Below, piece by piece: positions 45,871-54,494 of a DNA stretch of 56,271 nt; position 1 is the first letter of the stretch, and each line of letters begins with the position of its first letter. The DNA comes from Clostridia bacterium (GTDB taxonomy: Bacteria > Bacillota > Clostridia > Acetivibrionales > STF1-152), in contig JANQLN010000117.1 of assembly GCA_028280575.1 (NCBI GenBank), forward strand, positions 1 through 56,271, read 5' to 3'. The notes under the pieces were generated by a model that was not told the origin of the DNA, ran no database searches, and saw only the letters and a list, made by a program, of their open reading frames with translations. The translations under genes were made by a program, and so were the position numbers.

Positions 45871-48168
45871 ATGAGGAATTTAATATATAGAGACAAGGTT
45901 TTTATTTGGTTTTTAGTATCCTATATTTGTATCCTGCTTATACCTATTATCTTCCAAAGCACTAATTATTTTATTATGCAGGATAAAATAAAAGAGGAAA
46001 TCGAAACCAACAACATGCTTATGCTGGAGCAGATACAAAATATTATGGACCAGCGTTTAAAAGAAATTGATAATCTTACCATCCAAATCGAAAGCAATCC
46101 AAAAATCAAGAAGCTTTTATCCATGAAAAAACCAATTGAAGGCAACAAAATATATTCACTTGTTGATGCGCAAAAGGATTTGGCGTATTTTAACCTTTCG
46201 AATAATTTTATAAAGAGTATGTATATCTATTTTCATGGTTTAGACTGCATCGTTTCTCCAACAAAAATAGCCATCAGAATGCCATTGTTTCACATGAATT
46301 ATCTTAATTACGCGAATACGGGCTTTGAAGAATGGAAAATGAGTATAACCGGAAATAGATATTATAAAGACTATTTTCCAGCGATACAATTGAGTACAAA
46401 TAATGAAGTAAATAATGTGATAACTTATCTGCATACCATACCTATGTCTATTCCTGGCAAAAATGCAGGGACAATTCTGGTTTTTATCAAAGAAGATAAA
46501 ATACATGAATTGCTAAAGCAGCTGGAAATATACAATGGCGGCCTGGCTGTTTATGATAGTGAAGGACAGCTTATTACATCCATAGGTCTAAAAAATATGG
46601 ATAAATCCTTAAAGAAAGTAATAAATTCACCTAACCAGAATATCAAAAATGTTAAGGTTGATGATCAATCCATGATTGTCTATTCATGTACTTCCCTTTA
46701 CAATAATTGGTCCTATGTTTCAGTAGTCCCCAATGAATTGGCTATGAGCAAATTAGTTGATATAAAAAATCTGACCACACTGAGCGTATTATTAGCTATT
46801 CTCTTAGGCTTAATTACTGCTTATTTATTAGCATATAGGAATTTTAAACCACTGCAAGAACTCAGGCAGGCAGTCTTTAAGGGTGCTGGTTCAACAACTG
46901 TTAACAAAAATATTTATAATGATTTAAGAACTTCTTTTAATACTTTGATAAATGATAAGAATACCTTGACAAAGACTATTTCCGAACAGCTGCCCTATGT
47001 CAGGGAATCATTTATTCATTCATTGCTTAACGGGGATTTTTATAATGATGAGGATATGGACGCATCAATGAAGCGGGCGCGTCTTTCCATTAGAGGTAAA
47101 GAATTTTTTGTAATGATTGTTCAACCATACATTGAATTTAATGAAAATGACATGAGTTTCTTTTATAATGATATTAAAAAGGAAATTAGGGATATTATGA
47201 ATGACGTCATGAATAGCCCCCTGTTTTTTAATGATATTGACCTCCATAAAATGGCCATATTGCTGTGTATAGATGAAAAACAGTCAAAAGAAGGGTATAT
47301 CCGTTATATTGAATGTGGCATTAATAGAGCATGCAGCCATATTAATGAGAAGTATAATGTTAAAATTTTATTTGGAGCCGGCAGGTTTTATCAGCAGCTG
47401 ACATATGTTTATCGTTCTAATATTGAGGCAAAATTGGCTCTTGAATATAAGCAGGTTATGGAAACCCAGCCGAATATTATTTGGTATAAAAAAATAAAGC
47501 ATAGAAGCCAGGAATATTTTTACCCGTTAGAAATTGAGTATAAGCTGATTAATGCAGCAGCAGCAGGAGAGCCCTCTTTTATTGAAAAAGAATTATATAT
47601 GATTTTTGAAGAGAATTTTAAATATAGGGAATTGAACCTATCTATGACAAAGCACTTGATATATGCAATGAGAAATACAGTGATCAGGCTTATGACACAA
47701 ATGCAGATATCACAGATTGAAGAAATAGGAGATGTTGATACCATATTGGATAATATTAAATCCAACAAATCTTTTGAAGCAACCTATCACTACATTTCAC
47801 GGGTTTTAGTAATGCTTTGCAATATTGGCAAAGAAAGAAAAAGACATCAAGAGCATCGCTTAAAAGGAAAAATGATAGAATATGTTGTGGAAAAATATGC
47901 TGATCCCCAATTATGCTTAAATGAAATAGCAGATAAATTTAACATTACTTCATCTTATGTAAGCCAGCTTTTCAAAAGGGAATTAAGACAAAATTTTGCA
48001 TCCTATCTTGTATCTGTTAGAATGAATAAAGCCACAGAGCTATTGCAAAAAACGGATTTAACCATTGAAGAGATTAGTGAATCCGTTGGATATAATAGTG
48101 CACATGCATTTCGGAGAGCCTTTAAAAGAGTTTATGGGATAACACCGACAAATTTTAAACTGCAATAA
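45871..48168 (+). CDS. Membrane-anchored AraC-family regulator
   Basis: One-component membrane regulator of 765 residues. A membrane segment at about 10-30 and another near 305-327 enclose an extracellular sensing region. The AraC double helix-turn-helix is at the end (QLCLNEIADKFNITSSYVS, then NSAHAFRRAFKRVYGITPTNF). ATG 45871 is chosen since GGAGGG lies four bases upstream; an earlier TTG does not fit. It is paralogous along its whole length to the 18.7-kb regulator (shared EVQYYNL/KDLAYFNL, IPIEFPSQTQG/IPMSIPGKNAG, VPTSVLMSK/VPNELAMSK). It precedes the fourth importer operon and presumably controls it. Confidence 0.93.
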   Translation: MRNLIYRDKVFIWFLVSYICILLIPIIFQSTNYFIMQDKIKEEIETNNMLMLEQIQNIMDQRLKEIDNLTIQIESNPKIKKLLSMKKPIEGNKIYSLVDAQKDLAYFNLSNNFIKSMYIYFHGLDCIVSPTKIAIRMPLFHMNYLNYANTGFEEWKMSITGNRYYKDYFPAIQLSTNNEVNNVITYLHTIPMSIPGKNAGTILVFIKEDKIHELLKQLEIYNGGLAVYDSEGQLITSIGLKNMDKSLKKVINSPNQNIKNVKVDDQSMIVYSCTSLYNNWSYVSVVPNELAMSKLVDIKNLTTLSVLLAILLGLITAYLLAYRNFKPLQELRQAVFKGAGSTTVNKNIYNDLRTSFNTLINDKNTLTKTISEQLPYVRESFIHSLLNGDFYNDEDMDASMKRARLSIRGKEFFVMIVQPYIEFNENDMSFFYNDIKKEIRDIMNDVMNSPLFFNDIDLHKMAILLCIDEKQSKEGYIRYIECGINRACSHINEKYNVKILFGAGRFYQQLTYVYRSNIEAKLALEYKQVMETQPNIIWYKKIKHRSQEYFYPLEIEYKLINAAAAGEPSFIEKELYMIFEENFKYRELNLSMTKHLIYAMRNTVIRLMTQMQISQIEEIGDVDTILDNIKSNKSFEATYHYISRVLVMLCNIGKERKRHQEHRLKGKMIEYVVEKYADPQLCLNEIADKFNITSSYVSQLFKRELRQNFASYLVSVRMNKATELLQKTDLTIEEISESVGYNSAHAFRRAFKRVYGITPTNFKLQ

Positions 48169-48182
48169 TGATAAAGCAAAGT

Positions 48183-48209
48183 ACCTAAATCATAAAAAAG
48201 GTACTATGT
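48183..48209 (+). terminator. Weak hairpin after AraC gene
   Basis: AGTACCT (48179-48185 region) and AGGTACT pair over seven bases and are followed by a T-rich stretch (ATGTTTAATTATTGCTTTT). A plausible but weak intrinsic terminator for the regulator gene. Confidence 0.3.
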
Positions 48210-48312
48210 TTAATTATTGCTTTTAATAAATCTGTACGCAGATATAAAAAAAGGCACTATTCACTCCTTTTATCCTGATAAAAAAGAGTACCAAATCTGC
48301 AATTTATGGACC

Positions 48313-48342
48313 TTTACAAAGCAAGGATACCGATTTTATAAT
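48313..48342 (+). promoter_or_regulatory. Promoter of the fourth importer operon
   Basis: TTTACA at 48313-48318 and TATAAT at 48337-48342, 18-base spacing, about 70 bases before the LplB-type start codon. It resembles the TTTACA/TATACT promoter of the paralogous operon at 25.0 kb. Confidence 0.5.
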
Positions 48343-48414
48343 TAACAGGTAACAGGTTCACAAAACTTGTTTTTCCATTTTTGAAATACAGAATCTTGTA
48401 AAAGGTGAGGCTTT

Positions 48415-49386
48415 ATGAAATTAAATGCTGCGAATGAACCAATAAAGGGGATAAGGGGCAAAAAGTTATCCGCAAATTCAAAAAAAACTACATTAGTAAG
48501 AATGAAAGAACATTGGGAACTATATTTAGTAATACTGTTGCCTGTTGTTTATATCATCGTTTTTTGGTACATACCTATGTACGGTGCACAAATCGCTTTT
48601 AGAGATTATATGGTGACCAAAGGAATTATGGGAAGTCCCTGGGTTGGTTTAGAACATTTTGAAACGTTTTTTAAATCCTTTCAATTTGCCAGGTTGATTA
48701 AAAATACCCTTGGTATAAGCTTATATTCTATAATAGTAGGTTTTCCCGCACCAATTATCTTGGCTATAGCCATTAATGAAGCAAAAAACCGGCGTTTTAA
48801 GAAAACAGTTCAAATGGTTACCTATGCACCTTATTTTATCTCTACAGTTGTTATGGTATCAATGCTGCTGCAGCTTTTATCACCGCAAACGGGTCTGATT
48901 AATAATTTTATAAAATTCTTCGGGCAAGAACCGGTCAATTTTATGGGAAAACCGGAGTTTTTTAAATCCCTGTATGTTTGGTCCGGGGTATGGCAGTATA
49001 CCGGTTATTCTGCTGTAATTTATCTTGCAGCATTATCTGGAATAGATCCTACATTGCACGAAGCTGCAATAGTTGACGGTGCAACCAAGCTCCAGAAAAT
49101 TCGCCATATTGATATTCCGGGTATTATGCCTACCATTATTGTGCTGTTAATTTTAACGGTAGGACATGTGATGAATATCGGATTTGAGAAAATATATCTT
49201 ATGCAGAATAATCTTAATATGAGCACTTCTGATGTTATTAGTACCTATGTTTACCGGATTGGTTTAATTGGATCACAATTCAGCTTTTCAACTGCTGTCG
49301 GATTATTCAATTCTGTGGTTAATTGTATTTTGCTGGTCAGTGTAAATAAACTTGCAAAAAAGGCGGGCGGCTCAAGCTTGTGGTAA
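48415..49386 (+). CDS. Sugar ABC permease (LplB-like)
   Basis: CUT1 permease of 323 residues, about six membrane segments. Like its 24-kb paralogue it has YIPMYGAQIAFRDYMVTKGI and SPWVGLEHF, a coupling loop HEAAIVDGATKLQKIRHIDI, and a C-terminal SVNKLAKKAGGSSLW. A basic N-terminal extension of about 30 residues precedes the first membrane segment. AAAGGTGAGG lies just before the ATG. The partner permease starts 15 bases after the stop. Confidence 0.94.
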   Translation: MKLNAANEPIKGIRGKKLSANSKKTTLVRMKEHWELYLVILLPVVYIIVFWYIPMYGAQIAFRDYMVTKGIMGSPWVGLEHFETFFKSFQFARLIKNTLGISLYSIIVGFPAPIILAIAINEAKNRRFKKTVQMVTYAPYFISTVVMVSMLLQLLSPQTGLINNFIKFFGQEPVNFMGKPEFFKSLYVWSGVWQYTGYSAVIYLAALSGIDPTLHEAAIVDGATKLQKIRHIDIPGIMPTIIVLLILTVGHVMNIGFEKIYLMQNNLNMSTSDVISTYVYRIGLIGSQFSFSTAVGLFNSVVNCILLVSVNKLAKKAGGSSLW

Positions 49387-49401
49387 AGGAGATGAAAGTT
49401 G

Positions 49402-50292
49402 ATGGACAAAAAAGTAATAGCGAATTCAGATAAGGCTTTTGTAATGTGTAATTATATCTTTCTATCAATTGTTCTTATGGTGGTACTATATCCGCTAATT
49501 TATATAGTAAGCTCTTCATTTAGCTCAACAAGTGCTGTTGTTTCCGGAAAGGTATGGTTTTTGCCTGTAGAGCCCAGTTTAATGGGATATAATGCTATTT
49601 TTAAACATCCCCATATATGGATCGGGTATAAAAATTCTTTAATTTACATGGTCTTGGGTACGAGCATCAATATTATTATGACTATTTTAGCGGCATATCC
49701 CTTATCAAGAAAGGAATTTGTGGGAAAAAACGCAATTATGGCCTTATTTGTGTTTACCATGCTTTTTAATGGAGGGTTAATACCTACTTATCTTTTAGTA
49801 AATAATCTAGGATTGACGAATACTATATGGGCTATGGTCATTCCGAATGCTATGGCAGTCTGGTATGTCATTATCGCGCGAACTTATTTTCAAACGACAA
49901 TACCGGATGAGCTTTATGAAGCAGCTGTTATTGACGGCTGCAGGGATATCAAGTTCATTGTATCCATTGTAGTTCCGCTGTCAGCACCTATTATTGCGGT
50001 TTTATCTTTGTTTTATGCTGTCGGGCATTGGAACTCCTATTTTGCCGCGTTAATATATATAAAATCTGAAAAGCTGTATCCTTTACAAATTATTTTAAGG
50101 AATATACTCATTCAAAATGAGATTGATCCCAATATGCTGGTTGATGTCAGGACCCTTCTCAGGCAGCAGGGTATGAAAGATTTACTGAAATATTCATTGA
50201 TTGTAGTAGCGAGCTTGCCTGTTTTAATCATTTATCCATTTGTTCAAAAATACTTTGTCAAAGGAATCATGGTGGGGGCATTAAAAGGATAG
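49402..50292 (+). CDS. Sugar ABC permease (LplC/YtcP-like)
   Basis: Partner permease of 296 residues, about six membrane segments. Coupling loop: ELYEAAVIDGCRDIKFIVSI. The C-terminus QKYFVKGIMVGALKG is identical to the 23-kb paralogue. ATG 49402 follows AAAGGAG by 11 bases; a TTG just before it is the alternative. The binding-protein gene follows after 134 bases that hold repeat copy D and a possible short leader frame. Confidence 0.94.
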   Translation: MDKKVIANSDKAFVMCNYIFLSIVLMVVLYPLIYIVSSSFSSTSAVVSGKVWFLPVEPSLMGYNAIFKHPHIWIGYKNSLIYMVLGTSINIIMTILAAYPLSRKEFVGKNAIMALFVFTMLFNGGLIPTYLLVNNLGLTNTIWAMVIPNAMAVWYVIIARTYFQTTIPDELYEAAVIDGCRDIKFIVSIVVPLSAPIIAVLSLFYAVGHWNSYFAALIYIKSEKLYPLQIILRNILIQNEIDPNMLVDVRTLLRQQGMKDLLKYSLIVVASLPVLIIYPFVQKYFVKGIMVGALKG

Positions 50293-50355
50293 TGGTCCGT
50301 AAGCGGAAAAATATGCTGCAAGTAACCATTAATTTTATGTGTTACAGGCCACTAG
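50291..50355. repeat. Dispersed repeat, copy D (both arms)
   Basis: AGTGGTCCGTAAG at 50291-50303 overlaps the permease stop; GTGTTACAGGCCACTAG at 50339-50355 is an imperfect inverted partner. This copy appears to carry both ends of the unit seen as halves elsewhere. Confidence 0.4.
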
Positions 50356-50426
50356 GCTATAGTATCAGGAAAGGAGGATAAAAAGGTTTGGCATTTATGT
50401 ATTTAATTTAAAAGGAGGATTATTTT

Positions 50427-52121
50427 ATGAAAAGAGTGATAAGCTTAATATTATGCCTGATTATGTGTAATTCATTACTATTTGCAGGGTGTGCCAGAAA
50501 TTCAGATACAGATGAGAAAGAAGGTACGGATCCTGTAACGGAAACTAAAGAAAAATCAGACGATGGTAAGTTTGAATACAGTGAGCCTGGTGTATTTCCA
50601 ATCGTTAATGAGAAGATTACATTGAAGTTTACTGCGCCACAGCATCACCAAATTAAAGATATTAGAACCAATGAATTTACCAAATGGTATGAAGAAAAAA
50701 CAAATGTACATATAGAATGGGAATTGGTACCTTGGCAATCACGCGTTGAAAAGAAAGGATTGCTGCTGGCAAGTGGAGACTACTCGGGAATACTCTTTAA
50801 CATGGAATTACAACCAGAGGATGAAATGATTTATGGACCGCAAGGTGTTTTTACACCGCTTAATGATTTAATTGAAGCTCATGGCGTCGAAATTAAAAAA
50901 ATGTTTGATGCTGTAGATTATATTGAAAAGGGAATAACTACTCCCGATGGAAATATATATACTCTTCCGCAAGTCAATGAATGTTATCACTGTATTTACG
51001 CACAAAAGATGTGGATTAATCAAGATTGGATGGATAAGCTTGGACTGGAAACACCTAAGACTACAGATGAATTCTATGAAGTTTTAAAGGCATTTAAGAC
51101 ACAAGATCCAAATGGCAATGGAAAAACAGATGAACTGCCATTAACAGGCTCACCAAAAGGGTGGCATTCAAATCCATACAATTTCTTAATGAATGCATTT
51201 ATTTTTAGCGACGGCGGCAACCAGCTTCGAGTTGTCAATGGCAAGGTTGACCTTGTTGCAGATGAACCGGAATTTAAAGAAGGATTATCGTATATTGCCA
51301 AGTTATTTAAAGAAGGTTTAATTGATCCTGGTGCTTTTACACAGGATGGTGAACAGTTAAAACAATTAGGAGAAAATCCTGAAGCTGTTGTTATAGGAGC
51401 GGTTCCGGCAGGATGGATGGGCGTATTTACAAGTCTGGAAGGAGAACGCCATAAGATGTATCAAGCCATCACTCCGATAAAAGGACCTAAAGGCGTGCAA
51501 ACCTGCGGATATTATCCATTTACTTATTCCACTGGTAAATTTGCCATTACAGATGAATGCAAACACCCAGAAATAGCATACAAATGGGCAGACTGGCTTT
51601 ATTCGCTAGAAGCGGCTTTAAGATATATTGAAGCAGGACGTGAAGGTTATGAATGGAGAAAAGCTGAGGCGGATGAATTGGATTTACGTGGAAGACCGGC
51701 TAAATGGGCAAGAATAGATGATATTAAATATGCAGAAATCCAAAATGCCCATTACTATCAGATGGGGCCAAGCTGGAGATCCTTTGAGTACCGTCAATCC
51801 TGGGCACAGCCACAAGATATCAATGATTCAAAAGCTTTTGAAAAAAAATTGTATGAAGCAACAAAATTATATGAGCCTTATGCACCACCAAAAGCAGAAG
51901 TGTATCCTAAAACTTATGTCGATTCGTCGGTTGTAGGAGATCTTGCACAGGTTAGGACAGCTGTCAACGATTATATTAAAGAAGCAATTGCCAGATTTAT
52001 TACAGGTGATATGGATATTGAAAAGGATTGGGATAGATATACCGAAAATCTTAAAAACATTGGATTGGACCAGTACCTGCAAATATTACAAGATGCATAT
52101 GACGCACAATATGCAGATTAA
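50427..52121 (+). CDS. Sugar ABC importer solute-binding lipoprotein (LplA-like)
   Basis: Large binding lipoprotein of 564 residues, signal peptide with lipobox LLFAGC. The mature part shares the block FTKWYEEKTNVHIEWELVPW and the calcium-loop-like DPNGNGKTDE with its 21-kb paralogue, as well as KEGLSYIAKLFKEGLIDPG. AAAAGGAGG lies seven bases before the ATG. It is the last gene of the regulator-LplB-LplC-binding-protein cluster and is followed by a clear terminator. Likely ligand: an oligosaccharide. The binding protein being last, after both permeases, is the usual order for Lpl-type clusters. Confidence 0.94.
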   Translation: MKRVISLILCLIMCNSLLFAGCARNSDTDEKEGTDPVTETKEKSDDGKFEYSEPGVFPIVNEKITLKFTAPQHHQIKDIRTNEFTKWYEEKTNVHIEWELVPWQSRVEKKGLLLASGDYSGILFNMELQPEDEMIYGPQGVFTPLNDLIEAHGVEIKKMFDAVDYIEKGITTPDGNIYTLPQVNECYHCIYAQKMWINQDWMDKLGLETPKTTDEFYEVLKAFKTQDPNGNGKTDELPLTGSPKGWHSNPYNFLMNAFIFSDGGNQLRVVNGKVDLVADEPEFKEGLSYIAKLFKEGLIDPGAFTQDGEQLKQLGENPEAVVIGAVPAGWMGVFTSLEGERHKMYQAITPIKGPKGVQTCGYYPFTYSTGKFAITDECKHPEIAYKWADWLYSLEAALRYIEAGREGYEWRKAEADELDLRGRPAKWARIDDIKYAEIQNAHYYQMGPSWRSFEYRQSWAQPQDINDSKAFEKKLYEATKLYEPYAPPKAEVYPKTYVDSSVVGDLAQVRTAVNDYIKEAIARFITGDMDIEKDWDRYTENLKNIGLDQYLQILQDAYDAQYAD

Positions 52122-52144
52122 TTGTTAGAATAATAAATAAAATG

Positions 52145-52193
52145 CCTGTAGCCTGATACGATTTCCTGTTGTATTAGGCTATAGGATTTTTTT
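52145..52193 (+). terminator. Intrinsic terminator after the fourth importer operon
   Basis: CCTGTAGCCTGATAC (52145-52159) pairs with GTATTAGGCTATAGG (52171-52185) over 15 positions with two mismatches or wobbles, followed by ATTTTTTT. The best rho-independent terminator in the window. Confidence 0.85.
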
Positions 52194-52242
52194 GCTGGAA
52201 ATATAAAACCATTTTTTGACAAAACGCCATAATTTTAAAAAG

Positions 52243-53034
52243 TCAAGGCTTATTGCCAATTATATTAACTATTTCCTTGATTGACCGAAATACAAAATCA
52301 GGCTTGACGGCTGAAACTGCAAGGTCTTCCTGCCCGGTTTCCCCCGAAAGCACGAGAATGCTGGTAACCCCGTTATTTACACCCATAGCCATGTCCGTAT
52401 ATAATCTGTCTCCTATTATTGCCATTTCATCTTTATTTCGCCCGGTTCTGGACATTATCATTTCAATTGTCTCACTAAAAGGCTTGCCAAGATATTTTGG
52501 TTTTACCCCTGTAGATGCGGTAATCATGGCGCATATGGAGCCGCAATCAGGTATGAAGCCAGTTTCAGTGGGACAATTATAATCCATATGAGTTGCGATG
52601 AACATGGCACCTTCTCTTATAAAGCTGCACGCTTTTGAAACCTTTTCATATGTCATTCCCAGATCGAAGCTTACAACAACAATATCAGGAGATTCTCCCA
52701 CCAGGTTGATGCCTGAACGGGCAAACGATTCAGTCAAAAGCTCTGTGCCTAAAAGGTAAACGCTTTTGCCTTTTTGCTTCTCTTTCAAGTATTTGATGGT
52801 AACATCTCCCGCAGTCATTATATTTTCCCTGCCAATGCTGCATCCTAAGGCTTTAAGCTTGTTTATATAGTACTCAGGCGTCTTTGATGCATTGTTTGTA
52901 AAAAATAAAAACTGCTTATGATTATTTTTTAAAGCACCAATAAAATCAAGTGCTCCTTCCAGCATCCTGTTGTCTAAATATATGGTTCCATCCATATCCA
53001 GGACAAAAAGCTTTTTTTGATTTATTATTTCCAT
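52243..53034 (-). CDS. HAD-IIA sugar-phosphate phosphatase (NagD/AraL-like)
   Basis: Cytoplasmic HAD phosphatase of 263 residues with a C2 cap. Motif I is LDMDGTIYLD with Asp13 and Asp15. Motif II is FFTNNAS. Motif III and IV sit in KYLGKPF and IIGDRLYTDMAMG. These are the marks of the NagD/AraL/glycerol-phosphate phosphatase group. It starts 15 bases after the AraM-type dehydrogenase, on the same strand. In Bacillus subtilis araL and araM are likewise neighbours, so the pair is conserved without the arabinose genes. Substrate may be glycerol 1-phosphate or another small sugar phosphate; the family is promiscuous. Confidence 0.9.
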   Translation of the reverse strand: MEIINQKKLFVLDMDGTIYLDNRMLEGALDFIGALKNNHKQFLFFTNNASKTPEYYINKLKALGCSIGRENIMTAGDVTIKYLKEKQKGKSVYLLGTELLTESFARSGINLVGESPDIVVVSFDLGMTYEKVSKACSFIREGAMFIATHMDYNCPTETGFIPDCGSICAMITASTGVKPKYLGKPFSETIEMIMSRTGRNKDEMAIIGDRLYTDMAMGVNNGVTSILVLSGETGQEDLAVSAVKPDFVFRSIKEIVNIIGNKP

Positions 53035-53048
53035 GGGACCTCCATAAA

Positions 53049-54224
53049 CTAAATTTGCCGTATGTAAAATTTTTCAACTAGTTTTTCCGTTATCTCGTCC
53101 AATTTGCCAATTTCCCTGGCAAAATGAAAAACAGTGTATCTCTCCTTTAAATCCATAGCTTCCTTCATGCTTTTTTCAAACAAATCCTTTGGTATGCCTA
53201 AATCCTTTGGATTGACAGTTGATTTCAATTTTAAAAGCTTATCCTCAATCATATGAACATCCGGCAAATCAATGGACCCGGGAAGCTCATCCTTTACCAT
53301 GTCATACACATAGGCACTAATAACAGTGCCAACTGCAACCGAATTTCCATGTAACGGATGCCCCATACCCCGGGATATGGCATCCATGTCCCAATAGTGT
53401 GCAAAGTTGTGTTCTGCCCCTGAAGCAGGTCTTGAATCACCATTTAGGCCGATAGCAATCCCTGAAAGGACTAATCCTTCCATTACATATCTGACCGCCT
53501 TTTCCTCCCTTTTATAAAGTCCGTCGGCATTATTCAAACATTTTTCCAGGGCGTTTTCAACAATTTTAACACAGGTTTCACAATAGGTTTCGTCAATAAC
53601 TTCTTTTGCAAGCCGCCAATCTGCAAGCGCTGTTATTTTTCCAATAATATCGCCAAAACCGGCCTGCAGCATTTCCATAGGAGCTTTCTTCATTATTGAT
53701 GTATCTCCAATTATGGAAAGCGGATATGTGGTAGGAACAGTAATTTTCACACCATCGACTATAAGTGGAGATACGACTGAAGCATAACCATCCATTGAAG
53801 GGGCCGTCCCTACAATAATGTATGGTACTCCTACCCTATAGCTCAAAAGCTTGCCAAGGTCATTAAGCACACCTGAGCCAATTACCAGGATAAGATCAGT
53901 ATTTGAATCAAATTCTATCAAAAGCCTTCCCAGGGATTTTTCATCAGGCACCAGGTCATGGCCTTGCTTCGGATATACAAAAGTTTTAATATCCAACACC
54001 TTAAGTAAATCCTCAACATGTCTTCCACAGACCTGGTATGTGTTTTCATCAGCCATTAAGAAGAGCCTGCTTTTACTATTTTTAAGACATACTTCAATGG
54101 TTTTATCAAGAACGCCATTGCCTATATATATGCTGTCAATATCAATTGAATGGTGTCTGCCACAGGTGCACTCAAAAGATTTTCCGGCCATTTCGCTTAT
54201 ACTCATTTTAAGTATTTCATCCAT
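53049..54224 (-). CDS. araM: Glycerol-1-phosphate dehydrogenase (AraM/EgsA)
   Basis: NAD(P)H-dependent enzyme of 391 residues that reduces dihydroxyacetone phosphate to sn-glycerol 1-phosphate, the archaeal-type enantiomer. The dinucleotide loop GSGVLND is at 116-122, and GTAPSMDGYAS at 139-149. The metal ligands are Asp192 (GFGDIIGK), His272 (GAEHNFAH) and His292 (HPLHGNSV), as in AraM and glycerol dehydrogenases. The N-terminus carries CTCGRHH, seen in this subgroup. It forms a pair with the HAD phosphatase gene downstream. No prenyl transferase such as PcrB is in the window. Its product's use is therefore open. Confidence 0.94.
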   Translation of the reverse strand: MDEILKMSISEMAGKSFECTCGRHHSIDIDSIYIGNGVLDKTIEVCLKNSKSRLFLMADENTYQVCGRHVEDLLKVLDIKTFVYPKQGHDLVPDEKSLGRLLIEFDSNTDLILVIGSGVLNDLGKLLSYRVGVPYIIVGTAPSMDGYASVVSPLIVDGVKITVPTTYPLSIIGDTSIMKKAPMEMLQAGFGDIIGKITALADWRLAKEVIDETYCETCVKIVENALEKCLNNADGLYKREEKAVRYVMEGLVLSGIAIGLNGDSRPASGAEHNFAHYWDMDAISRGMGHPLHGNSVAVGTVISAYVYDMVKDELPGSIDLPDVHMIEDKLLKLKSTVNPKDLGIPKDLFEKSMKEAMDLKERYTVFHFAREIGKLDEITEKLVEKFYIRQI

Positions 54225-54494
54225 TTAAACCTTTGCTCCTATATAAAAATTGACTTTTTTGCTTTCCATTATATTTTACTATATGAGCAAACAGCTTACA
54301 ACAAAACAATTTGCAACTCACTGAATTTTATTTAAAAACTATGTTAATATAAATTGTTAACAAATAATTCGTTTTAATTTTCACTTGAATTTTCATACTC
54401 GCAAGTATAAAATAAAGGAAATTTAAAAAATAGATAGCCCTTCAGTAAATAATTACTTTCGTACTGGGGTAAATTTATAGAAAAGAGGATTAAG
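54225..54494. other. Intergenic region between araM and pyk
   Basis: 270 AT-rich bases between divergent genes. They hold small hairpins (ATACT/AGTAT near 54398-54411) but no riboswitch or operator I can recognise, and end in AAAGAGG before the pyk start. Confidence 0.4.
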
